DNA of 64,000 nt. Source: Trifolium pratense. Taxonomy: Eukaryota > Streptophyta > Magnoliopsida > Fabales > Fabaceae. The DNA lies in NCBI RefSeq assembly GCF_020283565.1, contig NC_060063.1, positions 48,072,856 through 48,136,855 of the forward strand, written 5' to 3'. Below, piece after piece: positions 46,538 to 57,905 of this stretch. Under the pieces are notes generated by a model. It made no database searches and was not told the origin of the DNA. It saw only the letters and a list, made by a program, of their open reading frames with translations. Position numbers and translations under genes: made by a program. How positions within the stretch are numbered: the stretch's first letter is position 1; each line of letters starts with the position of its first letter.

Positions 46538-48686
46538 TCTAACACCCAAACCCAATATTTAAATAAATCCAACTATAGAAAATTCTTTTTCAAAATACAC
46601 AGCGGATAATAAAATTAAAACGACTCGAAGTCGAAGTTAAAATATAAAATAGTGGTTTAAGGTATTACATACTTCAAGAACATTGCTAATTAGCATAAAC
46701 CTCGCTTAATAAAAATTATTTTCTAAAATAATACATTTACAATAAAATAAGAATACAAGTACAAGACTCGATAAACCCTTCCCCGTGTCATAATCAGAGC
46801 GGAGCTTCACCAACAACTCGAACACCGACAAACATACACAACCTGATAATCTGAACCCACAACGGTTCAGCACAAACACAAAACAGAGGGTTAGATAATA
46901 TAATCATAACTAGTGATCGAATATAACGAATATCCGACACTAAATAAATAAGAACAGTTACATAGATACAACTCAGACATCCACACACATATATCAGACA
47001 TACTCAGACATATGTATATATGAGTTAAAGATAACATATATCACATAACTACATGTTATTAACGAGTTATAATAATCAGGTAACGCATTATATTCATTTA
47101 TCAATCATACATCACATTTGAGAGGTATTAATCATCAACATTAATAAATGAATTCTATATATGTCAGGTATCATTTAACAATTAGGAACAACACATAATT
47201 CCTAATGTATTCTAATGTCACATAGATGTGATATCACCTAGACACATCTAATGCATGTGGTACCATTTCATCATAATTTTGGATAATTTAATCCAAGTGT
47301 TTTAGATCATCGTCTCTAAAACATTCTAGATCATCGTCTCTAGAATAACAGTAAACTAGATCATCGTCTCTAGGATACTCATCAATAGACACAACTTATG
47401 AATGCATGAATGTGCATATACCAAACATATGGTTTTATCTCAACTATAACATCAACATAATATGGATAACATAATCCAAATATTCTAAATCATCGTCTTT
47501 AGAATACATCTACTCATGATAAATTATCATTTATCATCATTAATAAATCAACATCATAATTTATCATAATCTATCAACAAGCCTAATCATCATCATTAAT
47601 CAACAACACATAATGTATCAACAAGACTTAACAACATCACTATCATCATCAACTCATGGAAAATACATTTATTCCATACTCAAAAGATACTAAAACTAAT
47701 CAACAACAATTAGTTATTTAATTCAATTAATAAAAACTAATTAAGCATACTTTATATGCAAACACAAACAACCAACAATCATCTTAGAAAACAAACTCCG
47801 TAATCGGAATCTACACGAAAAAATGAGCAAAATAGATTCCGGGTGCATAAGTCAAAAAAAAGTCAAAATAGTCAACATAAGGGGTTGCGTCGACTATAGC
47901 GTCGGCCAGATTGCGTCGCAAGCGCACTGTTCATACTGCAGGATGCGTTTTGGTGCGATTTTGGTCCAAATAAGCACGTTAAAGCTACGAAAATCACTTA
48001 TTTAAACCCATAAATTCATGTCAAACAATTACCACACTTATAACATGATTAAATCAACTTAAATCATCAATTATAAGCACTTATTCATGGATTTTCATCA
48101 TTTATCAAATCATTTCATTTATAAATCATGAACACACATAGATAATCATATATCATAACATAAATTTCATGATTAACATATTCCCAAATCCCATAACTAA
48201 CCCAAAATGAAAAAGAGATGAGAAGAGTTTGAGCTAGAGAAGGATACTTCTCTCCTCTCCATTAATTCACCTCAAAGATTATAAAACTACCCTCATACCT
48301 CTAATGAAGCTTGAAAAATGGAAGCTTGGTTGTTCTTTGAGCTTGGTTCTCACTTCTTCGTTTCTTCCTCCTTTTGTTTCTAGAGCCTCTCTTTCTAACT
48401 TCCCTAAGAAATGTGAATAATGACTCTTTCTCTTACTAACTAGCTTTTATAGTTAGGTTTTCTACAAAATTCCAATTCACACCCCCCATTCTACTAACTT
48501 ACTAACATAATACTCATTCTATTTATTTTAGGCACAACTCACCTAAAGCTCCATAAAGAAATTCTCATCTATTAATTACTCTAGTTAGCAGTTTAAGTCT
48601 AAACTCATAAATACCGAAATATTCAATTACGAAAATTACACGCCACAATAAATAAATATTCTAATAATAAAAATTGGGATGTTACA
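46538..48686 (-). repeat. 5' LTR of the nested Ty3 element
   Basis: 2149 bp direct copy of 41820-43968. Open frames inside the two LTRs give identical translations, in line with very recent insertion. Confidence 0.9.
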
Positions 48687-48691
48687 AAGAT

Positions 48692-50265
48692 CATTTCAAC
48701 TTAATGAGAACAATCTAGCTATGATCTCTCAAATTGAGCCAAAATCCATAGATGAAGCTATCATTGATGAATCATGGAAAATTGCTATGAAAGAAGAACT
48801 TTCACAATTTGAAAAGAATGAAGTATGGAAACTAGTACCAGCTCCTGCAGATCATTCTATCATTGGAACTAGATGGGTCTTCAGAAATAAAATGGATGAA
48901 AATGGTAAGGTAATTCGCAACAAAGCAAGACTTGTTGCTCAAGGTTATAATCAACAAGAAGGTATAGATTATGATGAGACTTTTGCACCAGTAGCAAGGT
49001 TAGAAGCAATTAGAATATTACTTGCATATGCATCTCATAAGTGTCTTAAACTTTTTCAAATGGATGTGAAAAGTGCATTTTTAAATGGATTTTTAAATGA
49101 AGAGGTTTATGTCCATCAACCTCCTGGTTTTAAAGATGAACACAAACCTAATCATGTTTTTAAACTTACCAAAGCTTTATATGGACTTAAACAAGCCCCA
49201 AGAGCATGGTATGATAGATTAAGCTCATTTCTAATTGGAAATGGTTTTTCTAGAGGAAAGATTGATACAACACTTTTTAGAAAAACAAATGAAAATGATT
49301 TATTAATTGTGCAAATATATGTTGATGATATTATATTTGGTGCTACTAACGAAAAAATGTGCGAGGATTTTTCAAACCTTATGCAAAGTGAATTTGAAAT
49401 GAGCATGATGGGAGAACTCAGTTTCTTTCTTGGCTTGCAAATCAAGCAACAAGATGATGGAATCTTTATTAGTCAAGAAAAATATATCAAAGATCTTCTC
49501 AAGAAGTACAACATGAATGAAGCAAAGATCATGACTACTCCAATGCATCCATCAACAAATTTAGACAAAGATGAAAGTGGTAAAACTGTGTCTGAAAAAG
49601 AATATAGAGGAATGATTGGATCACTTCTATATTTAACTGCAAGTAGACCAGACATTGTATTCTCAGTTGGTCTTTGTGCAAGATTTCAAACATCTCCAAG
49701 GGAATCTCACCTTACAGCAGTCAAAAGGATTTTTAGATATTTGGTGGGAACACCAGATGTTGGTCTATGGTACAAAAAGGGATCTCATTTTGACCTAAAA
49801 GCCTATTGTGATGCTGACTATGCTGGTGACAAGCTTGAAAGAAAAAGCACAAGTGGTGCTTGTCAATTTCTTGGTGAAGCTCTTGTAAGTTGGTGCTGTA
49901 GGAAGCAAAACACCATAGCACTCTCAACAACTGAAGCAGAATATGTATCAGCTGCAAATTGTTGTTCACAAGTGATATGGATCAAAAACCAACTTGAGGA
50001 CTTTTCCCTAAGGTACACAAATATTAAAATTCTTTGTGATAATACTAGTGCCATTAATTTATCAAAGAATCCCATTCAGCATTCTAGATCTAAACATATT
50101 GAAATTAAACATCATTTCATACGTGACCATGTTTGCAAAAAAGATGTTGAATTAATATTTGTTGATACTGAATCTCAATTAGCTGATATTTTTACAAAAC
50201 CTCTAACTGAAGATCGTTTTAATTTTATTAAAGAAAATTTAAGAATTATAAAAAATCCCAGCTGA
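48692..50265 (+). pseudogene. Sirevirus pol, 3' part: reverse transcriptase and RNase H
   Basis: The continuation of Copia pol after the nested element, open to TGA 50263-50265. The frame now opens with an ATG inside the Ty3 LTR (48679). Copia RT motifs: [55 protein letters not shown], the catalytic [15 protein letters not shown], and [14 protein letters not shown]. RNase H follows: [26 protein letters not shown] and [11 protein letters not shown], ending in LADIFTKPL. No internal stop. The reading is intact as sequence but separated from gag, protease and integrase, so I list it as part of a disrupted gene. Confidence 0.92.
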
Positions 50266-50711
50266 ATATTGTTGAGACAAAGTTTCTCCTCTTGGAGAAC
50301 GTCAGGAGAACATTCTTTCCCTGAACAAAAAATCAGGTCTTAAAAAAATGATCTAAGTTTTGGCTGAAAACTCTTAAATGTTTATTTCTCAAATTAATTA
50401 TAATTTTTAAGTCCTTTACTCTTCCCATGACATTTGTCTCTCTCTTTCTCACGCCTTAACTATCTCTCTCTCTCTTTTTAGTTTTCCTAAGTACAATTTG
50501 CAACTATTCATAATTGTACTAAGCTACACCTAACCTATCTATCAAATCCTTTCCTATTCTCTAGACACTCTCTCATTAGTGGTTTATTTAATCAAAACAA
50601 AATCTACACTCTTTCATCATCACTTCCGTAAAATCCTTATCTATTCTCCACTATTCATCAAACCCTTATCTCTTCTCCACTGTTCATCTTCCAAAATCAA
50701 ATTTTGCTTCC
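50266..50711 (+). other. Spacer between pol and the 3' ORF of the Sirevirus
   Basis: No coding signal. It repeats the LTR phrase ggagaacgt...ggagaaca near 50297-50312 and a CT-rich tract near 50430-50480, and may serve subgenomic expression or splicing. Confidence 0.5.
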
Positions 50712-52898
50712 ATGGCTCGTTTGAAGAAACCTGCAAACAAGAACAAAATGGAAAGTTGTTCATCCTCTTCTCAAAAGTCAGGTACCAAATCATCCTCCTC
50801 TACCTCTTCTAAATCCCTTTCAACTCGTGAAAATGAGATTGAAGTTCAATCAAATCCCTCAAATACGCCTCAAACAAACCAACCCTCTATTGAAACACAA
50901 TCACCACCACCAACAACCATTCAAATCTCTGCAGTTTTAATTGGAGCCATTCCAATTACTTGTAAAACCGTCATTGAACCCATTCAATGTTCTCAAACCG
51001 CTGCTGAAATCAAAACCACCACTCCAAAAATCAAAACTAACCCTATCTCTAAGAAGACTTCAACTTCAAACAAAACCAAAAAATCCAAATCACTTGATGT
51101 TTCAAAAGTCAGAAAATCAAGTAGATTAGCCTCAGGTGCTGGGAGAAGACCAGCAATAGATAAAACTGTGTATTCTCTCTCTGATGATGATTCAGAAAAT
51201 ACACACTCAGGCTCTCCAAAAGCCAAATCCGTTCCTGAAATTAAAACCTACTCAAAAAGACCTTCATCGTCCAAACACCACTCCAAACCCTCAAAATCTG
51301 AATCTTCTGGAGAAGATATCATGATTAGAAAACTCAAAAAACCTGCTCCTCTTATTCATGAGGATTGTCAACAAAGCTTCGAAATCTTTTCAAAGAAAAA
51401 ACCTGTTCTTCCTGGTAGAGTGTATAACTTTGATGATCTTATCAACACAGATCATGACCTAACTCAATATACCAACCCTCTTGGATGGACAAACTTGTTC
51501 AACATTAGAGAAACTCATTATCCTAACCTTATCTCAGCTTTTTACTTCAATGCTGTTATTTCCTCTGAACAAACCTACATTGCCTCTGAACTCAAAGGAA
51601 TCAAATTCAAGGTCACTGAACAACTCCTCAGTGAACTCTTAGATGTACCCTCATCTGGTCACAAACTGTATGGAGAAAGCTGGTTCTCCATGGCAGGAGT
51701 GAACAAGGAATCATTCATGTCTGAAATCTATGAACCCGGAACCTCTCTCAAAAATCCATCCTCTTCCAAACTTAAACTTGTGTTCAAAATGTTCCACAAC
51801 ATGTGTCTTCATGCCATCTTTCCCAGAAAAGGTAGCAAGGATAAAGTCACTGACAATGATATGTTGATAATGTATCATATGTTCAACAAAATTCCTCTCA
51901 ACCTACCCTTTGTCATGCTCAAACATATGGTTTCTGTCATTGAAAATGAATCCAGAAAAGTCACTCTTCCTTATGGTATGTTTCTAACAAGAGTCTTCAA
52001 CAAGTTCAAAGTAAGCTTTGAAGGAGAAGAAGGAAAGAATTCATCTACCACATTCTCCCTAAAGAATATTGGAAGAATGAAGTTCATAGGAGATATTGAA
52101 GACCACACCATTCCTGATCCAAGCCAGAAAAGAAAAAGAGAAGATTTTGAAAAGGATAGCAATCTGAACCTTCTAGCTGAAGCTGTGACAACACAGCAGG
52201 GAGACCATCCAGAGATCATCCTCCCAGTCTCAGCTCCAACAGAACAAACCAAAGAAACTGTAAGTGAAAAAACCACTTCTGCTCAGTTCAATCCTTTTGT
52301 ATCCCTAGAGTTTGATAACCTAAGAAATGATTTTGGCAACCCTCAAAATCCTCACACCTCTGTCTTGGATAATGACTTTTCCACCATTAATAATCCTGTC
52401 AATACATCCATCTTCTCACCTTTATTAACCTCTCCACAAACCTCCTTTGACACCACAGATTTTCTGAAAAATTTCATTTCAACTCCTTCAGATTTTTCAA
52501 AAATCCATCAGCCTATCTATACTGATGCTGGTCCATCTCTGCCATCCTTCCCTCACAACTTTGCTTCCATGAACTCTTTCTGCACTAGCTACCCATCAAC
52601 TGATTCTGCTGCATTCCAAAACTCTGCAAATATACCTCCTTTTGACTCAAGACCCATCAAAAAGTCAAAAGTTGAGAAAGATATGGCTAAGCTCTTTCAA
52701 GCCATCAAGATCAACAACACTCTGATGAACTACACTATCCATGAGCACCAGCTCTTTAGGACCTGGCTCATTGAAGAATTTTGCCCAGCAATGCGTATCA
52801 ATCCACCTCCATCAAATCCTCCTCCACAAGTTCCAGATTTTCCAGAACTTGGCAAAGACTCTAACTCTGATCCTTCCTCTCCTGCAGATCCTCAGTAG
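50712..52898 (+). CDS. Sirevirus 3' ORF (envelope-like position, unknown function)
   Basis: 728 codons without interruption. Residues 1-220 are Ser/Lys/Thr-rich and low in structure. Residues about 225-450 form a folded-looking block (FDDLINTDHDLTQY, GWTNLFNIRE, ELKGIKFKVTEQLLSELLDV, MYHMFNKIPLNLPFVML). That block resembles the plant-transposon-protein domain often found downstream of pol in Sireviruses and some plant gypsy elements. The rest is Pro/Ser-rich with a short helix-like region (about 660-690). It is called envelope-like because of its position in SIRE1; I see no clear signal peptide or membrane span, so I would not call it an envelope protein. The intact frame suggests selection until recently. 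Confidence 0.8.
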   Translation: MARLKKPANKNKMESCSSSSQKSGTKSSSSTSSKSLSTRENEIEVQSNPSNTPQTNQPSIETQSPPPTTIQISAVLIGAIPITCKTVIEPIQCSQTAAEIKTTTPKIKTNPISKKTSTSNKTKKSKSLDVSKVRKSSRLASGAGRRPAIDKTVYSLSDDDSENTHSGSPKAKSVPEIKTYSKRPSSSKHHSKPSKSESSGEDIMIRKLKKPAPLIHEDCQQSFEIFSKKKPVLPGRVYNFDDLINTDHDLTQYTNPLGWTNLFNIRETHYPNLISAFYFNAVISSEQTYIASELKGIKFKVTEQLLSELLDVPSSGHKLYGESWFSMAGVNKESFMSEIYEPGTSLKNPSSSKLKLVFKMFHNMCLHAIFPRKGSKDKVTDNDMLIMYHMFNKIPLNLPFVMLKHMVSVIENESRKVTLPYGMFLTRVFNKFKVSFEGEEGKNSSTTFSLKNIGRMKFIGDIEDHTIPDPSQKRKREDFEKDSNLNLLAEAVTTQQGDHPEIILPVSAPTEQTKETVSEKTTSAQFNPFVSLEFDNLRNDFGNPQNPHTSVLDNDFSTINNPVNTSIFSPLLTSPQTSFDTTDFLKNFISTPSDFSKIHQPIYTDAGPSLPSFPHNFASMNSFCTSYPSTDSAAFQNSANIPPFDSRPIKKSKVEKDMAKLFQAIKINNTLMNYTIHEHQLFRTWLIEEFCPAMRINPPPSNPPPQVPDFPELGKDSNSDPSSPADPQ

Positions 52899-52939
52899 CA
52901 CTCCTTCATACCTCCCAAGCCTTTTTGCTGTTGACAAAA

Positions 52940-53404
52940 GGGGGAGAATGAATTCTGTAGTAATTAGGGGGAGATTGTGATATTTTGAAATGTTTTAAAA
53001 ACTCTTTTGATTATGTTGTTGTTTGCCTTATGTACTTCAGTCTTAGAATTTGTAGATATAATTGGAAGTTGTTTTGGTTTCAACTTCTAATTGTATGTTG
53101 TTTGAATTCTAAGAACTTAGATTATATTTTGAATCACCTTTTTGAATCATTAATCATGTACCTGAACAATGTCATATTCTCTGATTATGAGTTTGATTAA
53201 TGAATGTTATGTTTGATTCAAATTTATGTCTTTACATATTTTTACTCAATTTGCATTTGCATATTTTATAAATTGATAAAGAATGCTAAAATTGAGGGGG
53301 AGCTTTATATGATTAAATCACAAGTATTATTACTGAATATGGTTTAATCAGAATCACAATCAAAAATTAATTAAAGGTTTTGTCATCATCAAAAAGGGGG
53401 AGAT
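52940..53404 (+). promoter_or_regulatory. Multiple polypurine tracts before the 3' LTR
   Basis: Four GGGGGA-containing purine tracts: near 52938-52948 (aaaagggggagaa), 52968-52975, 53295-53303 and the terminal 53392-53403 (aaaaagggggaga) next to the LTR. Repeated PPTs are a reported Sirevirus trait. Confidence 0.7.
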
Positions 53405-55111
53405 TGTTGAGACAAAATCCTATTTTGATGTTTTAAAGATAACAACCCTTAATTAAATTTTAATTTGATTCTGATCATTTTGTGATCTAACAAGTGCTCT
53501 TGAGTGATTTAATTTAAGAACAGATGCAATGGATTAAATTAACCTTGTTTCACTCATAAGAAAAGAATCAAACAAGTTTTAGACAAATCTGCAGTAGAAG
53601 AATGATCTCAGATTGGTCTCCAGACTTATGCGTTCTAAAGCATAAGCACTTATTCAAGTCAACTGGTACAAGACAAGAAAGAACTTTTAAGTTGGACTTA
53701 TTAAAAGATCATAACAGTACAAATAAGTCATTTAAGGCAAGGAATTAATTTTGGTTCTTGAGCTTACTCAAATAAGCTTCTTTAAGGAATAATAACTTCA
53801 CATCTTGCAACAAGGCTTTATGTTCTCATAGAACATCATTAAAGAAGATAATCTAGACCAATAAGAACTCAGCAACAAGTACATACAGCTTGCATAGAAG
53901 CCTCACATCTGAATCAAGTACAAAGCTTATGACAAGGGTGGCTACATTCCCCCATAAAAAAGTACTCATCTTACTATTCATGTGTCCTTTGAAGGACAAG
54001 TGAACAGTGGCTACTCTATGCCTTTGATGAAGAGTTTACAGCTGGTTGACAACTTGCAACAACTTGCAACAGCTATATTTTCGTTGGACCTTATCCACAC
54101 CATCTCAGAGAATGGTCTCCAACGTCCTGGAGAATGATCTCCCAGTTTCTGCACTTAGGTGGCAATCTTATCCAAATGAATTCAAATCTTATTTTCCCAC
54201 ATGGGAAATACATTTGCAACGGATATACACTCAGAGACAACCCATTTACAGTTGGCCAAAGAATATTTCTGACCAACAAGTACAAGTGACTGTCAGAGAC
54301 CATGAGAAGAACGATCTCCTGAAGCATCTGAAGGACAGAATCACATGGGCTGTTTTGTTTGTCTCTCAACGGCTATTTCTTCACTCACAACGGATATGTG
54401 TGATGTCCAAGCAACAAAGGAGCATCTCCATCTATAAATAGCACGTTGGTTTAATTGGAAGAGCAAGAACTTGAAGCACACAAAGCAATCTAAATACATT
54501 CCATCTCAAGCAATCAAGCTCTTCTTTTCACTCATACTCTAAAGCTCTCTAGAAATCTAGGATCATATTTTGTAAGAGTACTTTGAGTGTATCAATTTGT
54601 AAGCTTCACATCCGGTTAGGTGTATAAGCTTAGATCCAAAAGAATCATTGTTAAATCTTTAGGATTCTCTCAAGTCAATTGGGTATAATTGATTGAGGTT
54701 ACCTTGTAAAGGTAGATCAGCTGAATATAGCTGGATACTTTGTGATCTGGATTTAGGTCATAAAGGGTTCTTTGATCTGGGCTTAGATCAAAGGGAAGTT
54801 TCTGTAATCTTGGTCTAGATTATAGTGGATAATCTCACGCAAGTGGGGACTGGAGTAGCCCATACTATTAAGGGGTGAACCAGGATAAATTCTTTGTGTG
54901 ATTCTCTTCTCCCTTACTCTTTTATTTTATGCAAACACTATACACACTAATCACTTGATTATTTGCACTTACATTTTAAGGAGAACGTTCTCCAGTTGAT
55001 CTAACCATCAAGCTTTTGTAGGCTGTTATTGTCTAACTTTATTTTGCAGTAGAAAATTTTAAAGGGTCACAATTCAAACCCCCCTTCCTTGTGACAAACC
55101 TTGTTACTTCA
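53405..55111 (+). repeat. 3' LTR of the Sirevirus
   Basis: 1707 bp, same length as the 5' LTR with an offset of 16557; open frames in both translate identically. Confidence 0.93.
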
Positions 55112-55128
55112 GTTTGTGCATGTTGTAG

Positions 55129-56813
55129 GAGAAAATTGTTGAAGACTCAAAAAAGGGTGACTTTGTTCCAACGGGACGTCACGATGTCCTAACAGAAGCC
55201 ATTGGAACACCTGAGCATGGTGGTAGTGTTCGTGGTGTTGGAAAAAAACATAACATTACCACTTACTGGGGAAGATCAAAGGTTTCACGTCAAAGTCAAG
55301 GTATAGATGTCAAAGAGCAACTAGCAGCATTTAAAGCAGATTTGGAAGCTAAGTTTGAGGAAAAGTTGGCGCAAGAGCGTAAGATGATGCAAGATTCTCT
55401 TATGGAGACACTAAAGTCCATGGGTTTATCCCAAACCTCTGATACAAATAATAGAGTCATGGTACCTGAAGCGCAAACTGAACAACTTGTTGTCACCGGA
55501 AGCGCAAAAGGGAGTTGTTCTCCTGCACCGGTCAAGATGCAAAATGAACTCAAGGAGGTTGTTGTCACTGAAAGCGCAAAAGGAAGTCGTTCTCCTGCAC
55601 CGGTAGCAGAGGCTCAAGATAACATGGACGATGTTCAGAAATTGTTAATCATGGTTCTGAAAAGGGGTGATGATCATTTGGATGTAGAATTAATTCATTG
55701 TTCAATGTGTACTAATTTTCTCATGTCTTGCAAGTGTATAAGAGAGTTGTTGGTGGGTTCTATTTGGCTCGACATGAGTACTCTAAGTGTTTGGTGCTCG
55801 TAAGTGTACTTTCTTATTTACTACTATCTCAATATCTGTTAATATGTTATATATCTCTCCTAACTTTAAAATTATATTCAGGTACATTCATCGTTTATGC
55901 ATTGAAAACAACACCACAAATGTATATGGAATTTTGGAACCAACTTTTCTGAACATTGTTGGTGATGCTGGGAAAAAAAGTGATCAGAGAATATCTCAAA
56001 GTAAATGCAAGAAATACATCCAGCATAAGTTACAAAATGAAAAGAAAGAGTGTCAATTATTACCATTTAACCATGTGTAAGTTTGTATGAATTTGTGTAT
56101 TTTTTTAATACTTATTTATTTTTTATAACTCATAGTTATTAACAATATAATACTGTTCTTCCACGCACGCGTACAGAGGACATTGGCAGTTGATAATACT
56201 TTGTCCAAAGATAAATACCGTGGTTGTTATTTGTTCACTACATTGGAAACTTAATCCAATAATGGAGAAAATTGTTTCAAGGTAATTAAGTTTATACTTT
56301 AGGGGTTTTGGTTATATACTATAAACATAAATTATTACAAATTTTATATGATTTTATGCGGCTTTTTTTTCTTATGAATTAGTGTTTTTACGGTTGATCA
56401 AATGGCGAATGGCAATAGAAAGAACAATACCGTATGGCTTTATCCACAAGTAAGTGTGGTATTCTAACTTTATATATATTTACTTTTTTGATAAGTAAGT
56501 GTGGTATTTTTTGATCAAATGTTACTATATATAATTTGTAGGCGAGGAAACAATATAATTCAAATGACTGTGGATACTATGTAATGAAAAATATGTTGGA
56601 CATTGTCACTGCTAAGATAACTGATTCTTGGATGGAGGTAATAATTTTTATTTTTTATACATCAATAATTTTTTATAACCGAGTCAAGAATAGTTTTATA
56701 TTATTATTTACTTATTGTAGGTATTTAATGACCCAAAAGAGTTAACTGCTGAGGAGATGTATGAATTGCGATTACGTTGGTCAACATATTTTTTGGAGTT
56801 ATTGGAGGGTTAA
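55129..56813 (+). CDS. CACTA-encoded protein, exons 3-8: Transposase_24 region and Ulp1-like domain
   Basis: Exons 55129-55799, 55882-56076, 56177-56281, 56383-56449, 56542-56637 and 56721-56813 have GT-AG borders and matching phases, ending at TAA 56811-56813. With exons 1-2 the product is 607 residues. Exon 3 has GDFVPTGRHDVLTEAIGTPE and RGVGKK (En/Spm Transposase_24 type), a Lys/Glu coiled coil and two copies of a GSAKGS/ESAKGS-SPAPV repeat. Exons 4-7 form a Ulp1/C48-like cysteine-protease fold: RLCIENN, GHWQLIILCP (His) and NSNDCGYYVM (Cys). Where the family usually has the catalytic Asp (LDSL-like), codon 56232-56234 encodes Cys (ICSLHW), so SUMO-protease activity is doubtful. It may instead bind ends or regulate transposition. 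Confidence 0.82.
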
Positions 56814-57335
56814 GATTTATCTGGTGAGTTATAGAATAGTTAATTATTTGAACTTTGTTTTTGCAAATTGGTCTATTCAATACATTGCAGCAATTTTAGT
56901 TTACACTTGTTTATTTGAACTTTGTTTCTGTCAAATTTGAGATTCTGCAGGGTGATGAATTGGTTATTAGCTTTAGTTTGAGTCTTGGAAGCAGATCAGG
57001 TGATGGAATTGGTATTTTGGCTCGGATGTGCATCTCACTGTTTTGGACTGTTTATTTTGGACTATTTTAGGATGGTTTTATGAAGGAATTGGTATTAGAA
57101 TTGGTATTTTTGTGATGGAATTGGTATTTTATGAAGGATTGGTATTTTAGAATTGGTATTTTAGGAATTGGTATTTTAGGATTGGTATTTTAGGAATTGG
57201 TATTTTAGGACTGTTTATCAGGTGATGGAATTGGTATTTTAGGATGTGCATACTGTTCTAGAGTTTTGATTTTTCATATTAATATGCAGGCACAGGAAGC
57301 TACAAAAAAACGAAAAAAAAAAAAAAAAAAAACTA
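56814..57335. other. CACTA 3' non-coding region
   Basis: Holds many copies of gaattggtattttaggattg-like words (57010-57245), a simple tandem repeat typical of CACTA interiors. Confidence 0.7.
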
Positions 57336-57340
57336 ACATA

Positions 57341-57905
57341 CCACTACTGATATTTATAACAATCAGTAGTGAAAACTAACATACCACTACGGGTATTTGT
57401 AATTACCCGTAGTGAAATCCTCAATTCTAAAAAAAAATGGAATAGCATACATACCACTACCGGTATTTACAAATACCGGTAGTGGAATCCCAGATTCTAA
57501 AAAAAAAAAAAATGAAAACCATACATACCACTACCGGTATTTGTAAATACCGGTAGTGGAATGCCAGACTCTAAAAAAAAAAAATGAAAACTATACATAC
57601 CACTACCGGTATTTACAAATACCGGTAGTGGAATCCCAGACTCTAAAAAAAAAAAAATGAAAACCATACATACCACTACGGATATTGAAAATACCCGTAG
57701 TGGAATCTCATACATACCACTACCGGTATTTGTAAAAACCGTCGTGGAATCCTCATAAATTTAATTAATAATACAGTAGAAACCTGACATACCACGACGG
57801 GTATAAAAAGACCCGTCGTGGAAAGTATTGACTTACAACGACGAGTGTGTTTACTACCGGCCGCGGCCAGTAGTGGAATCCCTATTTGGCCGGTAGTGGA
57901 ATCCC
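57341..57905. repeat. Right subterminal palindromic repeats of the CACTA element
   Basis: About eight palindromes, starting near 57341, 57383, 57452, 57530, 57600, 57671, 57717 and 57791. Examples are ccactaccggtatttac and aaataccggtagtgg, separated by A-rich linkers. Confidence 0.85.

Larger units (their letters stand above)
41820..48686 (-). mobile_element. Non-autonomous Ty3-type LTR element nested in Copia pol
   Basis: 6867 bp with TSD AAGAT (41815-41819, 48687-48691). LTRs of 2149 bp (41820-43968, 46538-48686) appear nearly identical; one end differs (TGTAACACCC versus TCTAACACCC). On the minus strand the LTR runs TGTAACATCCC ... GGGTGTTACA. The primer-binding site TGGTATCAGAGCC lies beside the right-hand (5') LTR (46535-46523), and a GTGGGGGAGAGT polypurine tract lies beside the left-hand LTR. 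The 2569-bp interior has only decayed pol, so the element must have moved with proteins from another copy. Confidence 0.92.
36848..55111 (+). mobile_element. Sirevirus-type Copia LTR retrotransposon
   Basis: Two LTRs of exactly 1707 bp (36848-38554, 53405-55111), apparently identical where compared. TSD GTTTG lies at 36843-36847 and 55112-55116. A primer-binding site resembling initiator-Met tRNA (TGGCATCAGAGC, 38557-38568) follows the 5' LTR, and a polypurine tract (AAAAAGGGGGAGAT) precedes the 3' LTR. Gene order is gag, protease, integrase, RT, RNase H, then a long extra ORF, as in the SIRE/Maximus lineage. Total 18,264 bp, of which 6,872 bp is a nested Ty3 element plus its TSD copy. LTR identity suggests a recent insertion. 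Confidence 0.93.

Noticed and set aside
50712..52898. Calling the Sirevirus 3' ORF a true envelope gene
   Set aside because: No signal peptide, fusion peptide or membrane span was visible; only its position is envelope-like.
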